From: Pseudomonadota bacterium
GTDB taxonomy: Bacteria; Pseudomonadota; Gammaproteobacteria; DASZBR01
Length of the DNA stretch: 64,000 nt
Assembly (NCBI GenBank): GCA_021777765.1
Contig: JAJYDF010000004.1
Location: 84,330-148,329 of the forward strand
Direction of reading: 5' to 3'
Each line of letters begins with the position of its first letter. Within the stretch, counting starts at the first letter, position 1. The notes beneath the pieces are model-generated. The model was not told the DNA's origin and did no database searches. It saw nothing but the letters and a program-made list of their open reading frames with translations. The position numbers and the translations under genes were made by a program. Below are positions 19,154-30,849 of this stretch, piece by piece.

Positions 19154-21032
19154 ACTTAAAACTGTTCCTGATAAAATTGTTGAAGATCGGCTTAAAACGA
19201 CTTTATTAAAAAACCTCTCGCAATTTACAGCGGATTCAATCATTAAATTATGCGATAAATTGACAAAATTTGATGATAGCATGACAAAATTATTGCATAG
19301 TGACGATAATATTCTTGCTCAGCATGCTCTGCTATTAGCATTACAATTGCCCTTAGAATACGAGCAAATATTGAAGAAATTCATTGAATTAATGACTGGT
19401 CAAAAAAATAAAGCGATGCGGCAGGATATTGCTAATATTCTTTCAGGATTTTCACCTAGAGCACTTAAACTGATAATTGACCCCACTGCAACTATCACTG
19501 TCCCACGTTATCGCGCACCGCGTGAAACAATATCATTTTTTGAGTTTATTGCTGAAGCTAACCAAAAATCTCATCCAGAACGTCATGATGAACCATTATT
19601 GAGAAAGATGATTCCCGTTTTAACCAATAGCCATTTCTTAGATTTACTCGATAAAAAAATTCTTCTCTTTGCTGAATCAAATGCAGTTTGTAATAGATTA
19701 AAATTGTGCAATTTTTTATTTAATAACAAAATTGAAATAGATAGAAAATTAATGCAGGCTGTTTTAGACAACCCTAATGTAGATACGTATGATACTAGAG
19801 CCATTCAACTTGCTATAAGTGATGGTAAGAAATATACAACTGATTCTTGCTGTATTTTTCTTGAGCTCACATCATGTGGATATTTTCAGAATTATGGTAG
19901 ACAAGCAGCTTTTACAAAGAAAATTATTGAAGCTATTGAGATTCCATTACTTCTTCAATTGAAAAATACTAATTTATGGCGTGACTTTGGCATATTCGTT
20001 AGAAAATGTGCTGTATCGAATACGATTAATAACACCTTTTTCACTGATTTAAAACAAACAGTAGCGTCTTTTATTAGAAAAGAAATGACAAAAAAGCAGT
20101 TTAAAGAATCATTAGAGAACCTACTCCCAACGCCTATTTTGCCAAGCATTCCTGCTCCAAGTCCTGCTCAGCAGAACGCAAGCCCTGTAACCCTTCCTTT
20201 CCTTCCTTTGGGCTATCACATTCCAGCTGCGGCGGGCATACCTGCATCTCAACAAGATTCTACTCAAGTTTCTGCTGCTCCTCTTCCATCCGCACCGCCT
20301 CCTCAAACATTTACAATTCCACTAGGCGTATTGATTCCTGAATCTCAACAAGCTTCTACTCAAGCTGCTGCTGTTGCTCCATCCCCAGCTGGTTTGATGC
20401 ATAGTCCATCTGCACCAATGATGAAACCCGCTGCAGGACTTGGCTCTCCAGCTGTCGGTAGAAGAAGTTTATTGAAAGAGATCATTCTTTTAAAACCCAA
20501 TCAGCATCCCGTTTTGACTTTAAACAGCATGCCGATAGCTGAAGAAAATTTAACTAAAATATACGAAGAATTACATGACCTATCACTCTTCGTATATCAA
20601 AGATTACGAAAAATACGTAATCTCCAACCAGCAGTAAACGCGGCTGGTGCAGTTCTGGCACAAGCAAATGCAGCCTGTGTAGCTGTAGCGCAACAACAGT
20701 CAAGCAGTGGAGCATCGGCGGGAACTCCGTTACCCCCCGTCGCCCCTGTCAGTCAGCCAACTAATGCGGAGCAATTACCCGCTGAACAACCCCCAAAAGG
20801 GAAAAAACGTCCCAATGAAGAAGTAGATGTGCGCCGCTCTCCGAGGAATCACCCCACCCCAGCTCGATTAGCACAATTAAATGGAATTTTTATTGCAAAT
20901 TCAGCGAGCTCTTCAAATGCAGATCCACTAGCAGCTGTAGAGCAAAGATTAGAAAAAGATACGGATGATAATCCAACCCCTGTTAAAAAAGGGAAACAAG
21001 AACGAAGAGGGCCTGGGCAATATAACCAATAA
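19143..21032 (+). CDS. Main part of the frameshifted gene: helical domain plus Pro/Ala-rich, NLS-like tail
   Basis: The 629-residue frame has only a TTG start and no ribosome binding site, so it is best read as the continuation of 18965-19153 (about 690 residues joined). Residues about 1-320 are helical, HEAT-like in rhythm. About 325-450 are Pro/Ala/Gln/Ser-rich with a duplicated unit (IPASQQDSTQVSAAPLPSAP and IPESQQASTQAAAVAPSPAG). A helical piece follows, then a basic tail: KGKKRPNEEVDVRRSPRNHP near residue 552 and PVKKGKQERRGPG at the end, both like nuclear localisation signals. The family is unknown. It may be a host-directed effector, now broken or frameshift-controlled. Confidence 0.6.
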   Translation: MIDRLKTVPDKIVEDRLKTTLLKNLSQFTADSIIKLCDKLTKFDDSMTKLLHSDDNILAQHALLLALQLPLEYEQILKKFIELMTGQKNKAMRQDIANILSGFSPRALKLIIDPTATITVPRYRAPRETISFFEFIAEANQKSHPERHDEPLLRKMIPVLTNSHFLDLLDKKILLFAESNAVCNRLKLCNFLFNNKIEIDRKLMQAVLDNPNVDTYDTRAIQLAISDGKKYTTDSCCIFLELTSCGYFQNYGRQAAFTKKIIEAIEIPLLLQLKNTNLWRDFGIFVRKCAVSNTINNTFFTDLKQTVASFIRKEMTKKQFKESLENLLPTPILPSIPAPSPAQQNASPVTLPFLPLGYHIPAAAGIPASQQDSTQVSAAPLPSAPPPQTFTIPLGVLIPESQQASTQAAAVAPSPAGLMHSPSAPMMKPAAGLGSPAVGRRSLLKEIILLKPNQHPVLTLNSMPIAEENLTKIYEELHDLSLFVYQRLRKIRNLQPAVNAAGAVLAQANAACVAVAQQQSSSGASAGTPLPPVAPVSQPTNAEQLPAEQPPKGKKRPNEEVDVRRSPRNHPTPARLAQLNGIFIANSASSSNADPLAAVEQRLEKDTDDNPTPVKKGKQERRGPGQYNQ

Positions 21033-21043
21033 AAATAATATCA

Positions 21044-21107
21044 AAGGGGTCAAGTACCGTTTATCAAGTTAACTCCCATTAACTTGATAAACGGTACTTG
21101 ACCCCTT
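21044..21107. repeat. Perfect 29-bp inverted repeat (aaggggtcaagtaccg...)
   Basis: Arms at 21044-21072 and 21079-21107 are exact inverted complements around a 6-base loop (ctccca). It lies between convergent genes, 4 bases before the tldD stop, so it would also act as a strong transcription block. A shortened, diverged copy precedes miaB at 40294-40340. Palindromes with this ggggtcaagtacc core are, to my knowledge, often found near IS200-like REP transposases, but none is in the window. Confidence 0.8.
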
Positions 21108-21110
21108 GTG

Positions 21111-22553
21111 TTATCGGTCCGTACCGCCCACTGTTAATGCATCTATTTTCACGGTAGGCTGCCCTACGCCAACGGGGACACTCTGCCCTTCTTTACCACA
21201 AGTACCAATGCCATCATCTAATTTCAAATCATTGCCTAACATAGATACTTGGGTTAATACATCAGGGCCATTACCTATTAATGTGGCGCCTTTTACTGGG
21301 CGAGTCACTTTACCGTTTTCAATTAAATAGGCTTCGCTCGCCGAAAATACAAATTTACCGGAGGTGATATCCACTTGTCCGCCACCAAAATTCACGGCAT
21401 ATAATCCTTTATCGACTGAAGCAATAATTTCTTTGGGATCATATTTTCCTGGCAACATATAAGTATTGGTCATCCGCGGCATGGGTAAATGAGAATAAGA
21501 TTCGCGTCGGCCGTTCCCAGTAGATTGTGTCCCCATTAATCGCGCATTGTGTTTATCTTGCATATAGCCTTTTAAAATGCCGTTCTCGATTAACATGGTG
21601 CAATTAGTGGGTGTGCCTTCATCATCAATATTTAATGATCCGCGACGCCCGGCTAAAGTGCCATCATCCACAATAGTGCAACAATCTGCAGCCACACGTT
21701 GACCAATTTTGCCTGAAAATGCAGATGTGCCTTTGCGATTAAAATCCCCTTCTAAACCATGGCCAATTGCTTCATGCAATAACACACCTGGCCAACCAGG
21801 GCCTAATACCACTGGCATAGTACCAGCCGGTGCAGGAACTGCTTCTAGATTTAATAAAGCCACGCGCACCGCTTCACGCGCATAGTGTAAAGCGCGATCA
21901 TTTTCTAAAAAGAATTGATAACCGGTACGACCGCCGCCGCCCGCTGTACCAGATTCACGACGACCACCTTGTTCCGCTAAGACCGAAACGCTTAAACGAA
22001 CTAAGGGACGAATATCAGCTGCTAGTTTTCCTTCTGTGGTCATAATTAAAACGACTTCATAACTACCTGCCAAACTGGCTATGACTTGATGTATGCGGGG
22101 ATCCATTTTTCTGGCTTCAATATCTATTGTGCGTAATAAATTAATTTTTGCTTGTTCATCAATCGTTGTCAGAGGATTAACTGCTGGATAAAGATTATGG
22201 CCAACAATATTGCCAGTGATATGTAATTGCCCAGATTGTCCATGATGCGCAATGCTACGCGCGGCAATTGCTGCATTATTTAATGCCGGTAAAATAATAT
22301 CGTCTGAATAGGCAAATCCTGTTTTTTCACCACTCATGGCGCGTACGCCTACACCTTGATGAATGTGATAACTACCTTCTTTAACAAAGCCATCTTCTAA
22401 TATCCAAGATTCTTGATAATCTGCTTGAAAATAAAGATCCGCATTATCGATAGTGCTACCTAAAATATTCCCTAATATTTTTTCTAATTGTTGTTCAGTT
22501 AAACCAGTAGGTGTTAATAAGGTGTTACGAGCAATTTCCAGTGGTTGGTTCAT
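21111..22553 (-). CDS. tldD: Metalloprotease TldD
   Basis: 480 residues, family-typical. TldD with its partner TldE/PmbA forms a zinc protease that unfolds and cleaves peptides (known for microcin B17 maturation and CcdA degradation). The zinc motif HExxxH is seen in [18 protein letters not shown] at about residue 261. Other family blocks are [28 protein letters not shown], GMLIxNG-type repeats ([20 protein letters not shown]) and [11 protein letters not shown]. TldE is not in this window. It is the last gene of the mreB-mreC-mreD-yhdP-tldD run, a common gammaproteobacterial order. Confidence 0.96.
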   Translation of the reverse strand: MNQPLEIARNTLLTPTGLTEQQLEKILGNILGSTIDNADLYFQADYQESWILEDGFVKEGSYHIHQGVGVRAMSGEKTGFAYSDDIILPALNNAAIAARSIAHHGQSGQLHITGNIVGHNLYPAVNPLTTIDEQAKINLLRTIDIEARKMDPRIHQVIASLAGSYEVVLIMTTEGKLAADIRPLVRLSVSVLAEQGGRRESGTAGGGGRTGYQFFLENDRALHYAREAVRVALLNLEAVPAPAGTMPVVLGPGWPGVLLHEAIGHGLEGDFNRKGTSAFSGKIGQRVAADCCTIVDDGTLAGRRGSLNIDDEGTPTNCTMLIENGILKGYMQDKHNARLMGTQSTGNGRRESYSHLPMPRMTNTYMLPGKYDPKEIIASVDKGLYAVNFGGGQVDITSGKFVFSASEAYLIENGKVTRPVKGATLIGNGPDVLTQVSMLGNDLKLDDGIGTCGKEGQSVPVGVGQPTVKIDALTVGGTDR

Positions 22554-22617
22554 AGATTTTTTCCTGATTACAATTAAGTGATTATGTTAAGAGATTTTAG
22601 TTTACTACGATCTCGAC

Positions 22618-22653
22618 GTTTTTTCCTTCTCCCGCTTGCGGGAGAAGGGAAAA
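22618..22653. repeat. ccttctcccgc hairpin between yhdP and tldD
   Basis: ttttccttctcccgcttgcg pairs with gggagaaggga around a 4-base loop, flanked by T-run and A-run. It is a single-hairpin member of the dispersed family and could attenuate read-through into tldD. Confidence 0.6.
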
Positions 22654-22678
22654 AAACAAAAGAAAAAAAACAATAGAA

Positions 22679-25600
22679 TTATTTAATTCTATTTGTATTA
22701 AAGTTTAATTCAACAATGCTAGGATTTTTCCAAGGTCCTGTTACACGATAATTACTGGTCGCCATTTTTTGCACTTCAGGACTTATTAAACGATTCGCAG
22801 CTAAAGCTACCACTCCAGCAACGGGACCACCCGCTAAGGTCGCGACAAGAGGAACGCTCAAACTAGAAGACATATGTGGCGTTACTTGTATATTTAAATT
22901 GTATAATTCATTATTTAAATCGATATTACCTGCTAATGCTATTTGTGCGATCGGACCATCAATTAAAGTATTTCTTGTCATCGCAACACCACTGATTAAT
23001 GTAAAATCCCCACTGAAAGTATCGTATGGAAATCCTTTCGCAGTAATATCACTAAAATCTAATTTTAAAATTCGCGCGATGGTGCGTAAACTGATAACAC
23101 TTAATAATTTACCGAAATCCATTTTTGCTGCAGATGTTGATCCAATATTAGAGAAAATACCTTGTTTTAAATTGAGAGTCATTTGACCTTGTAATGTTGC
23201 AAGATTAAAGCGATAAGGTGCGCCATCCCAATATAAATTAAATGTCACCAAGCCATTTTTACCAGATAATCCTGCAGGTATTCCCCAACTGGTCAGTGTT
23301 GATTCCACATTATTAGTCTGTAATTTTCCTTGTACATGCGTGGTATTGCCGCTTTTCGATTGTGATAAATACCATGTGCCATTGGATTGCGCATTATAAC
23401 TGGGGCCTGATGCGTTAGCGTTATTAATTAATAAACCAATTTTAATAGGTTGTAATTGTAATTGCACTTGCTGCAAATTAATTGCGCCATAAGAAAATAT
23501 ATTACTCGTGATATTGATCGGAGGCACATCAGTTGGTTTTAATTGTGTCGTATTATTTTTTACAGGAGATGATTGTAATTTAATGGATGAAAATTGTCCT
23601 TGAATTCCTTGCGTCATATATTGATCCGGAATATTCAACTTACCATTAACATTTGCATTATTAATCGCTATTCCCCATGCTGCTGGCAAACGATTTGCAA
23701 CAATATTGGTATTACCTAAAGATTGATTATACACATTTAATTGTGCCATTTGTGCTGTAATTTGCTGAATATTTTTACCACTGGCATCATACTTTAATGT
23801 CACCGCATTACTGCCATAATTGATAATCATTTGACGAACAGCTGCACTACCAAAATCAGTATCTAATTTAAAATTAACGGCTTGAGAGGCAGTTTTATTA
23901 AAGGGGTCTGTAAAATTAATCGCTACACCTTGTAATTGTGAGGTAATCGTTAAATGTTTCGCTCGTTTATTTGCAGACGGAATATCTAAAATGGCTTGAT
24001 AATTGGTTGTTCCAGACATCTTATTTAATATTTTTGCAGGAATATAATAACTTAATTGATTGAGATTAATGACACCTTTAGCATTAATACGCGTTAACGA
24101 ATTCATTGTATCTGTTTTCAGTGTTTTAATTGCTAAAGTAATTGGTCCATTAAATAATGAACCAACAATATTATCTGCTGAAAATCCTTGCTCAGTAAAT
24201 TGAAATTGCCCTGCTAAATTGGGTAACTGTAAATGCCATGCAGGCAACAATAAATTACCCCGATTAAAGTTAACCAACCCTTGCACTTGTGTTGTTTTTT
24301 TACTATCTGCATCTAACGGTATCGATAAATTTAATTTCATTTGCATGGGCGCATGCAATTGGATCGCTTGTAATTGTGCACCCACTGTTTTCTTAAGAGG
24401 ACTTTGCATCACAAATTGTTGTGCATCCGCTAAATCAGCATTCACATTACCTTGAATGGCTAATGTGGCATCTTTAGACATATCTGGAATCGTCGCAGTA
24501 ATATTTTGCAAAGGCATATTTAAAATATGCGCAGTAGCTACATTCGCATTTAATGCACTCCCTGCAAAAACAAAATGGCCAAACATATGTTGTGCTGCTG
24601 GCCAACCCGGATAATAATTTAAATTAAAATCCTTTAATTGACTATCAATGAGAAACTGACCAGTTCCATCCGAATAGGGAAAATTCAATAGTGGGCCCCG
24701 TAAAATTAATGTCCCCACGCCATGACTATCGCCGGTATTTTGAATCGCATTTTCCAACCAATTAATTACCGGTGGTGGAATAATAGTTAAAGGAAGATAA
24801 GATTTGACCTTAGCAAATACGCCATCATTAATTTGGAATTTTGCTGATAAATTAATTGTGCCAGAAGATACTTGTTGCAATGGTAATGTCAGTGTATTTT
24901 GACCTACTATATGAATATCCGCATTCTCTACTGCAAAATTGTCTGTTTGAATATTTAAAATATTATTATTTTTGGTAATAGCATTTTCAGCATATAAATA
25001 ATTTAGCTTTATCGGCGCATTAAATAATTTTCCAAAATCTAAAGTAATATCATTACTATTAATATAAAAATTCTGCAACTCAGGGGTGAGAATTAATTGT
25101 CCCGTCAGGTTTTGTACACCAGGAATATTTTGATAACGCAACCAATTAATATGTTGTAATTGTGCGGTAATTTTCCAATCTGCGGGTTGTGTTTGATGCC
25201 CATTATAATTCACTGATATGTTACTGACTTCACCCGTGGGTTGCATATCAACAACCATTTGTTGCCAATGTGGGAAATGAGTCAAAATCAATTGTAATAT
25301 GGGGCCGGCATTTAATTGTTCTGTATTGATATCACCTTTTGCTTGCATCTCCGTTAATTGATTAATATCTCCTTTGGCATTTAATTTAATGGTGATCAGC
25401 GCTGGATGATTATTTTGTTGAATGTAGGTTTGGCCCTTTAATTTATAATCTTGTCCGTCGGATTTAAATTTGATATTAACGTGCGACAAAGCCCATAACT
25501 TATTATTAGGATCTACCCAGTTAATCGCAATATCATGTAAACTCACTTGACGAAATGCCGATAACCAACTGATAAATTCTTGCAATTTTGCTGAATTATT

Positions 25601-26038
25601 TAAATTAGTCGATGTTGTGAAATTGCTTACGCCATTAATTATCCATTCACCATTTACTGTTTGACGAACCGATAAATTCATACCGGAAATCATAATACTG
25701 CGCAAAACCAATTGTTTTTGAAGCAATGATTGCAAAACATTAATACCTACATCTAATTGATTTGCACTCACTAAACGGAATACATGATCATCACTTAAAA
25801 TATCGACGTTAGATAATTGCACCACGGGTTCTAAGCCACGCCATGTTGCGGATATTGCACCTATTTCAACAGGTTGATGAATTAATTGGCTCGCTTTATC
25901 AGCAATAGTTAATCGATAATCAGAGAGGAAAAATTGTAGGGTACGCGTGAGAGCAAATGAAAGGGCAATTAGCATTATGATAATGCTAATGATGATTATA
26001 AGGCGGCGTGGCCATTTTTTTGGGGTAGTGGTGTCCAA
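22679..26038 (-). CDS. yhdP: AsmA-like phospholipid transporter YhdP
   Basis: 1119 residues with one N-terminal membrane anchor (about 13-35: RRLIIIISIIIMLIALSFAL) and a long periplasmic beta-rich body with the DUF3971 region and a C-terminal AsmA-like domain. YhdP, TamB and YdbH bridge inner and outer membrane and move phospholipids outward. The C-terminus has the family blocks LPLVATLAGGPVAGVVALAA-like (LSVPLVATLAGGPVAGVVAL) and TSNYRVTGPWKNPSI. Length is slightly below the E. coli protein. It lies downstream of mreD after a 40-bp repeat, within the mre-tldD run. Confidence 0.92.
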   Translation of the reverse strand: MDTTTPKKWPRRLIIIISIIIMLIALSFALTRTLQFFLSDYRLTIADKASQLIHQPVEIGAISATWRGLEPVVQLSNVDILSDDHVFRLVSANQLDVGINVLQSLLQKQLVLRSIMISGMNLSVRQTVNGEWIINGVSNFTTSTNLNNSAKLQEFISWLSAFRQVSLHDIAINWVDPNNKLWALSHVNIKFKSDGQDYKLKGQTYIQQNNHPALITIKLNAKGDINQLTEMQAKGDINTEQLNAGPILQLILTHFPHWQQMVVDMQPTGEVSNISVNYNGHQTQPADWKITAQLQHINWLRYQNIPGVQNLTGQLILTPELQNFYINSNDITLDFGKLFNAPIKLNYLYAENAITKNNNILNIQTDNFAVENADIHIVGQNTLTLPLQQVSSGTINLSAKFQINDGVFAKVKSYLPLTIIPPPVINWLENAIQNTGDSHGVGTLILRGPLLNFPYSDGTGQFLIDSQLKDFNLNYYPGWPAAQHMFGHFVFAGSALNANVATAHILNMPLQNITATIPDMSKDATLAIQGNVNADLADAQQFVMQSPLKKTVGAQLQAIQLHAPMQMKLNLSIPLDADSKKTTQVQGLVNFNRGNLLLPAWHLQLPNLAGQFQFTEQGFSADNIVGSLFNGPITLAIKTLKTDTMNSLTRINAKGVINLNQLSYYIPAKILNKMSGTTNYQAILDIPSANKRAKHLTITSQLQGVAINFTDPFNKTASQAVNFKLDTDFGSAAVRQMIINYGSNAVTLKYDASGKNIQQITAQMAQLNVYNQSLGNTNIVANRLPAAWGIAINNANVNGKLNIPDQYMTQGIQGQFSSIKLQSSPVKNNTTQLKPTDVPPINITSNIFSYGAINLQQVQLQLQPIKIGLLINNANASGPSYNAQSNGTWYLSQSKSGNTTHVQGKLQTNNVESTLTSWGIPAGLSGKNGLVTFNLYWDGAPYRFNLATLQGQMTLNLKQGIFSNIGSTSAAKMDFGKLLSVISLRTIARILKLDFSDITAKGFPYDTFSGDFTLISGVAMTRNTLIDGPIAQIALAGNIDLNNELYNLNIQVTPHMSSSLSVPLVATLAGGPVAGVVALAANRLISPEVQKMATSNYRVTGPWKNPSIVELNFNTNRIK

Positions 26039-26084
26039 TTAAATATAAATACCTTTTTATATAATTAAATTATTTTAGAAATAT

Positions 26085-26125
26085 GTAGCCCGGACAAAGG
26101 AGCGCGAGCGACGTGTCCGGGCTAC
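26085..26125. repeat. gtagcccggac palindromic repeat, single copy
   Basis: gtagcccggacaaaggagcg ... cgacgtgtccgggctac forms a hairpin with matching ends. It sits between mreD and yhdP. Confidence 0.7.
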
Positions 26126-26166
26126 GTTTTAAAAAAAATTCATTTTACTTAGCGGATAATTCTGAA

Positions 26167-26658
26167 TTACTCAAAATTATTCGCCGTCCTAAAGCCACTC
26201 CGAAAATCTCTTAATATGGTAAATATCCAAGGCCAAATAACGGCGCTACTTATTGCCGATAACCAAAACCAATTTAACGGTTCAGGCTCACCTATCATCC
26301 CTTGCACCCAAAATAAAATCATATGATAAAGCAAAATTAATAATAAAATACTCAACATTTGTTGCCACTGCGATAACATGCGCATTCTTCTGTGCATTTT
26401 ACTCGCTACATAAGCAACAACTGCCAATGCTAATGCATGCTCCCCTAATAAGGTGTCATTAAAGCCATCCAAAATTAATCCTAACATCCAAGCGATGCCA
26501 ATGTTCACCCGGTGCGGCATAGTACTGACCCAAAAAATTAATACTAATGCCACCCATTCAGGACGTGCATTTTCAAACCAAGTTGGCATAGGTAATAAAC
26601 TCAACAAGAATGCCAACAAAAAACTCAACGGAATTACTACCCAAGGATATTTACTCAT
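26167..26658 (-). CDS. mreD: Rod-shape-determining membrane protein MreD
   Basis: 163 residues with about five membrane spans. MreD works with MreB and MreC in the elongasome that guides lateral wall synthesis. The opening PWVVIPLSFLLAFLLSLLPM and the central NIGIAWMLGLILDGFNDTLLGEHAL block (D-G-x-x-x-x-x-x-L-G-x-H) are family signatures. The start overlaps the mreC stop by 4 bases (ATGA), so the two are translationally coupled. Confidence 0.93.
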   Translation of the reverse strand: MSKYPWVVIPLSFLLAFLLSLLPMPTWFENARPEWVALVLIFWVSTMPHRVNIGIAWMLGLILDGFNDTLLGEHALALAVVAYVASKMHRRMRMLSQWQQMLSILLLILLYHMILFWVQGMIGEPEPLNWFWLSAISSAVIWPWIFTILRDFRSGFRTANNFE

Positions 26659-27503
26659 GGCGTCACTTTTAGGGGTTGAGATGGATTATGATTTGTTTTA
26701 TTAGCATCCGCGGGTGGTTGTAACAGTGAATTATCCACCGGCCTATTATTTTTAGTGGGCCATACTAATAAAACGTCTGCTGTTTTTGTTAATGATGCTG
26801 AGGGCGCCACATAAATACTTTCAAATTGATTATCAGGATTATGTTGAACCGCTATCACAGCACCCACTGGAAATCCTTCCGGATAATGCCCTCCTAATCC
26901 TGAACTAATTAATACATCACCTTTTTTAACATCTGCAGTAACAGGTACGTTTGCCCATGTTAAATTCTGTGAGTCACCTTGACCTACCACAATGCCATAT
27001 AACCCAGTACGGGTATTGCGAATAGGCACTGCGCTACGCGTATCTGAAATTAATAATAAGCGACTGGTCCAGGGGCCCGTTTGAATAATTTGACCCATAA
27101 TGCCATTTGCATCGATGACAGCTTGCCCCACAAATGCGCCATCATTTTTACCTTTGTCTAAAATGATTTCATTGATAAAGGGCTCAATACGAACGGCTAA
27201 AACTTGCGCGGCGAGCAACCGATCTTTATTAGTTAAAGCGGGCGATTTTAATAAGGCTAATAATTGATTATTTTTTTGTTGAATGGATTGCAATTGTTGT
27301 AATTGTCCCATTAAAAATAATTGTTGAGCGCGTAATTTTTCATTTTCAGTTAATAATTGTTGATGTGTCGCGATACTTTGCGACAATTTATCAAATAAAT
27401 TAAATGGAGAATTTACGGCATACATGACCGGTGTAGATAATAAAGTGATACTGTCACGCACTTGCGTAACCATATGTTGACGGTGATCAACCACCATCAA
27501 CAC
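26655..27503 (-). CDS. mreC: Rod-shape-determining protein MreC
   Basis: 282 residues. Periplasmic scaffold of the elongasome linking MreB and PBP2. It has an N-terminal hydrophobic stretch, a coiled coil at about 45-85 (QHLLTENEKLRAQQ-like region rich in Leu and Gln), and two beta domains with family motifs GAFVGQAVIDANGIMGQI, SRLLLISDTRSAVPI and KGDVLISSGLGGHYPEGFPV. The first residue may lie a little upstream, since MreC usually starts with a cytoplasmic tail and membrane span; the frame extends upstream through codons for such a segment without a clear ATG. It is 80 bases downstream of mreB. Confidence 0.92.
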   Translation of the reverse strand: MLMVVDHRQHMVTQVRDSITLLSTPVMYAVNSPFNLFDKLSQSIATHQQLLTENEKLRAQQLFLMGQLQQLQSIQQKNNQLLALLKSPALTNKDRLLAAQVLAVRIEPFINEIILDKGKNDGAFVGQAVIDANGIMGQIIQTGPWTSRLLLISDTRSAVPIRNTRTGLYGIVVGQGDSQNLTWANVPVTADVKKGDVLISSGLGGHYPEGFPVGAVIAVQHNPDNQFESIYVAPSASLTKTADVLLVWPTKNNRPVDNSLLQPPADANKTNHNPSQPLKVTP

Positions 27504-27583
27504 GATAGATAAAATACTGAAGAATAATAAGCGAAGTCCAAGCGCTGGTCCCCGTGCGAATAATTGACTAATGGCTCAATCCT

Positions 27584-28705
<1,122 letters not shown>

Positions 28706-28751
28706 TTAACTGAAATAGGTAATTACTGCTAGCGGTTTGTTTGTTCGATTT

Positions 28752-28859
28752 GTCGCTTGGATGAAACCAAATAATTATCTTATTTGCATGTACAAATACA
28801 CTATTAGACTTTGCTATTAATTCGCTGCAAGGACAAAACCCAGGTTTCGTGTGCAAAAT
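28752..28859. repeat. Decayed MITE-like copy abutting copy 2
   Basis: gtcgcttggatgaaaccaaa and following bases align with gtagcctgggtgcaaccaaa at 28860 over about 45 positions with scattered differences, and the later aaaacccaggtttcgtgtgc matches the inner palindrome. It appears to be an older, truncated copy in direct tandem with the next element. Confidence 0.45.
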
Positions 28860-29038
28860 GTAGCCTGGGTGCAACCAAATGATCATCAGATTTTCATATA
28901 CAAAATCTTGATTAGCCATTGATATTAATTTCGAAGTGCGGGTGGAACCCTGGTTTCGCCAGGGTACATAATTTGACTACAGCAAGATTTAATTCTTGTG
29001 CAATAAATTAATTTTTAATTTGGCTTCACCCAGGCTAC
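28860..29038. repeat. MITE-like element, copy 2
   Basis: Begins gtagcctgggtgcaaccaaa and ends ttggcttcacccaggctac, with the inner palindrome as ggaaccctggtttcgccagg. It fills the gap between divergent mreB and gatC, so promoters for both may lie in or beside it. Confidence 0.75.
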
Positions 29039-29086
29039 AATAGGTGTTTTTCATTATTTCGAATTGATTTTTTAGCGAGAACCACT

Positions 29087-29374
29087 ATGGCATTAACTGA
29101 AAAAGACATTACCAAGATTGCACATTTAGCGCGACTAGAAATAGTTGAGGCAGATATTCCTGTGTATACCAATAATTTAATTAATTTGCTGAATTTAATT
29201 GCTGAAATGAATGCTGTCGATACCAATAATATTGAACCAATGGCACACCCACTCGATAAACCGCAACGATTACGTCCCGATGTCATTTCAGAACAAAACC
29301 TGCGTGATTATTTTCAAAAAAATGCACCACTTGCTGAAGCCGGTTTATATCTCGTTCCTAAAGTCATTGAATAA
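29087..29374 (+). CDS. gatC: Asp/Glu-tRNA amidotransferase subunit C
   Basis: 95 residues. GatC stabilises the GatAB complex that converts misacylated Glu-tRNA-Gln or Asp-tRNA-Asn into the correct amide form. Signatures: [12 protein letters not shown] at the start, the central [20 protein letters not shown], then [14 protein letters not shown] and a C-terminal [20 protein letters not shown]. First gene of gatCAB, 13 bases before gatA. Its presence means at least one of Gln-tRNA or Asn-tRNA is made by transamidation. Confidence 0.96.
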   Translation: MALTEKDITKIAHLARLEIVEADIPVYTNNLINLLNLIAEMNAVDTNNIEPMAHPLDKPQRLRPDVISEQNLRDYFQKNAPLAEAGLYLVPKVIE

Positions 29375-29387
29375 GGAATTAATTTCT

Positions 29388-30845
29388 ATGTTTAAAAATA
29401 CACTAGCAGAATTATCGCGCGCGCTTGATGCAAAAAAAATATCTAGCGTTGAATTAACAGAACATTTTTTAAATCGAATTAATCAATATGATAAACAATT
29501 AAATTCATTTATTACCGTCACAGCAGAACAGGCATTAAAACAAGCAAAAATAGCTGATGATCAACGTGCAAAAGGAAATGCTACACCATTAACGGGTTTA
29601 CCTATTGCGCAAAAAGATATTTTTTGTACTGACGGAATTAAAACCAGTTGTGGTTCGAAAATGTTAGATAATTTTATCGCACCTTATAATTCCACTGTCG
29701 TTCAAAATTTAAATAATGCCGGCATGATTTTATTAGGTAAAACCAATATGGATGAATTTGCGATGGGTTCATCGAATGAAAATAGTTTTTATGGGCCAGT
29801 AAAAAATCCCTGGGATTTAGCGTATGTTCCTGGCGGATCATCTGGTGGATCGGCTGCTGCAGTTGCTGCACGATTAGCACCTATTGCTACAGGTACTGAT
29901 ACGGGTGGATCAATTCGCCAACCTGCTGCTTTTTGCGGTATTTCTGGATTAAAACCGACTTATGGTCGTGTTTCACGATACGGCATGATTGCTTTTGCAT
30001 CGAGCTTAGATCAAGGTGGATTATTTGCAGCTAGCGCGGAAGATATTGCGATGGTGTTAAATGCCATGGCCGGTTTCGATAAAATGGATTCAACCAGTGT
30101 GAATGAACCCGTACCTGATTATACGAAAACATTAAATGATGATTTAACCGGATTAAAAATTGGTTTACCTGAAGAATATTTTGGTGAAGGATTAGATCCT
30201 GCAATTGCTACCGCTATTGATAATGCTGTAAAACAGTATGAAAAATTAGGCGCAACCATTCATAAAATACAATTACCGAATACAAAACATGCTGTGCCAG
30301 TTTATTATGTTGTTGCTCCCGCAGAATGTTCATCTAATTTATCGCGTTATGATGGTGTTCGTTTTGGTTATCGTTGTCAAAATCCTAAAGATTTATTAGA
30401 TATGTATTGTCGATCACGCGGTGAAGGTTTTGGTGCCGAAGTAAAACGCCGTATTTTAACAGGTACTTATGCTTTATCTGCTGGATATTATGATGCTTAT
30501 TATTTAAAAGCCCAAAAAATTCGCCGCTTAATTCGCGATGATTTTGTGCAAGCATTTGAAAAAGTCGATGTCATTATTGGTCCCACCGCCCCTACTGTCG
30601 CATTTAAAATTGGTGAAAAAGCTTCCGATCCAATTAGCATGTATTTATCCGATATTTATACCATTGCAGTGAATTTGGCAGGCATTCCTGGACTATCTAT
30701 TCCTGTTGGATTTAATCAAGGTTTACCAATGGGTATGCAATTAATTGGTAATTATTTTAATGAAGGGAAATTATTAAATGTTGCGCATAAATATCAACAA
30801 GGAACAGATTGGCATTTAAGAGTTCCAGGAGAATTCGAAAAATAA
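29388..30845 (+). CDS. gatA: Asp/Glu-tRNA amidotransferase subunit A
   Basis: 485 residues starting [20 protein letters not shown]; the ATG follows AAGGAATT and comes 13 bases after gatC. A longer frame upstream overlaps gatC and is not a real start. Amidase-signature enzyme that frees ammonia from glutamine. The Ser-cisSer-Lys triad is visible: Lys in [10 protein letters not shown], the Gly/Ser-rich [15 protein letters not shown], and [17 protein letters not shown] with the nucleophile. Ammonia passes to GatB through a channel. Confidence 0.97.
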   Translation: MFKNTLAELSRALDAKKISSVELTEHFLNRINQYDKQLNSFITVTAEQALKQAKIADDQRAKGNATPLTGLPIAQKDIFCTDGIKTSCGSKMLDNFIAPYNSTVVQNLNNAGMILLGKTNMDEFAMGSSNENSFYGPVKNPWDLAYVPGGSSGGSAAAVAARLAPIATGTDTGGSIRQPAAFCGISGLKPTYGRVSRYGMIAFASSLDQGGLFAASAEDIAMVLNAMAGFDKMDSTSVNEPVPDYTKTLNDDLTGLKIGLPEEYFGEGLDPAIATAIDNAVKQYEKLGATIHKIQLPNTKHAVPVYYVVAPAECSSNLSRYDGVRFGYRCQNPKDLLDMYCRSRGEGFGAEVKRRILTGTYALSAGYYDAYYLKAQKIRRLIRDDFVQAFEKVDVIIGPTAPTVAFKIGEKASDPISMYLSDIYTIAVNLAGIPGLSIPVGFNQGLPMGMQLIGNYFNEGKLLNVAHKYQQGTDWHLRVPGEFEK

Positions 30846-30849
30846 CACA

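Noticed and set aside
29211..29387. Longer N-terminus for GatA
   Set aside because: It overlaps gatC in another frame and has no match to the family start; the ATG at 29388 with AAGGAATT is the normal start.
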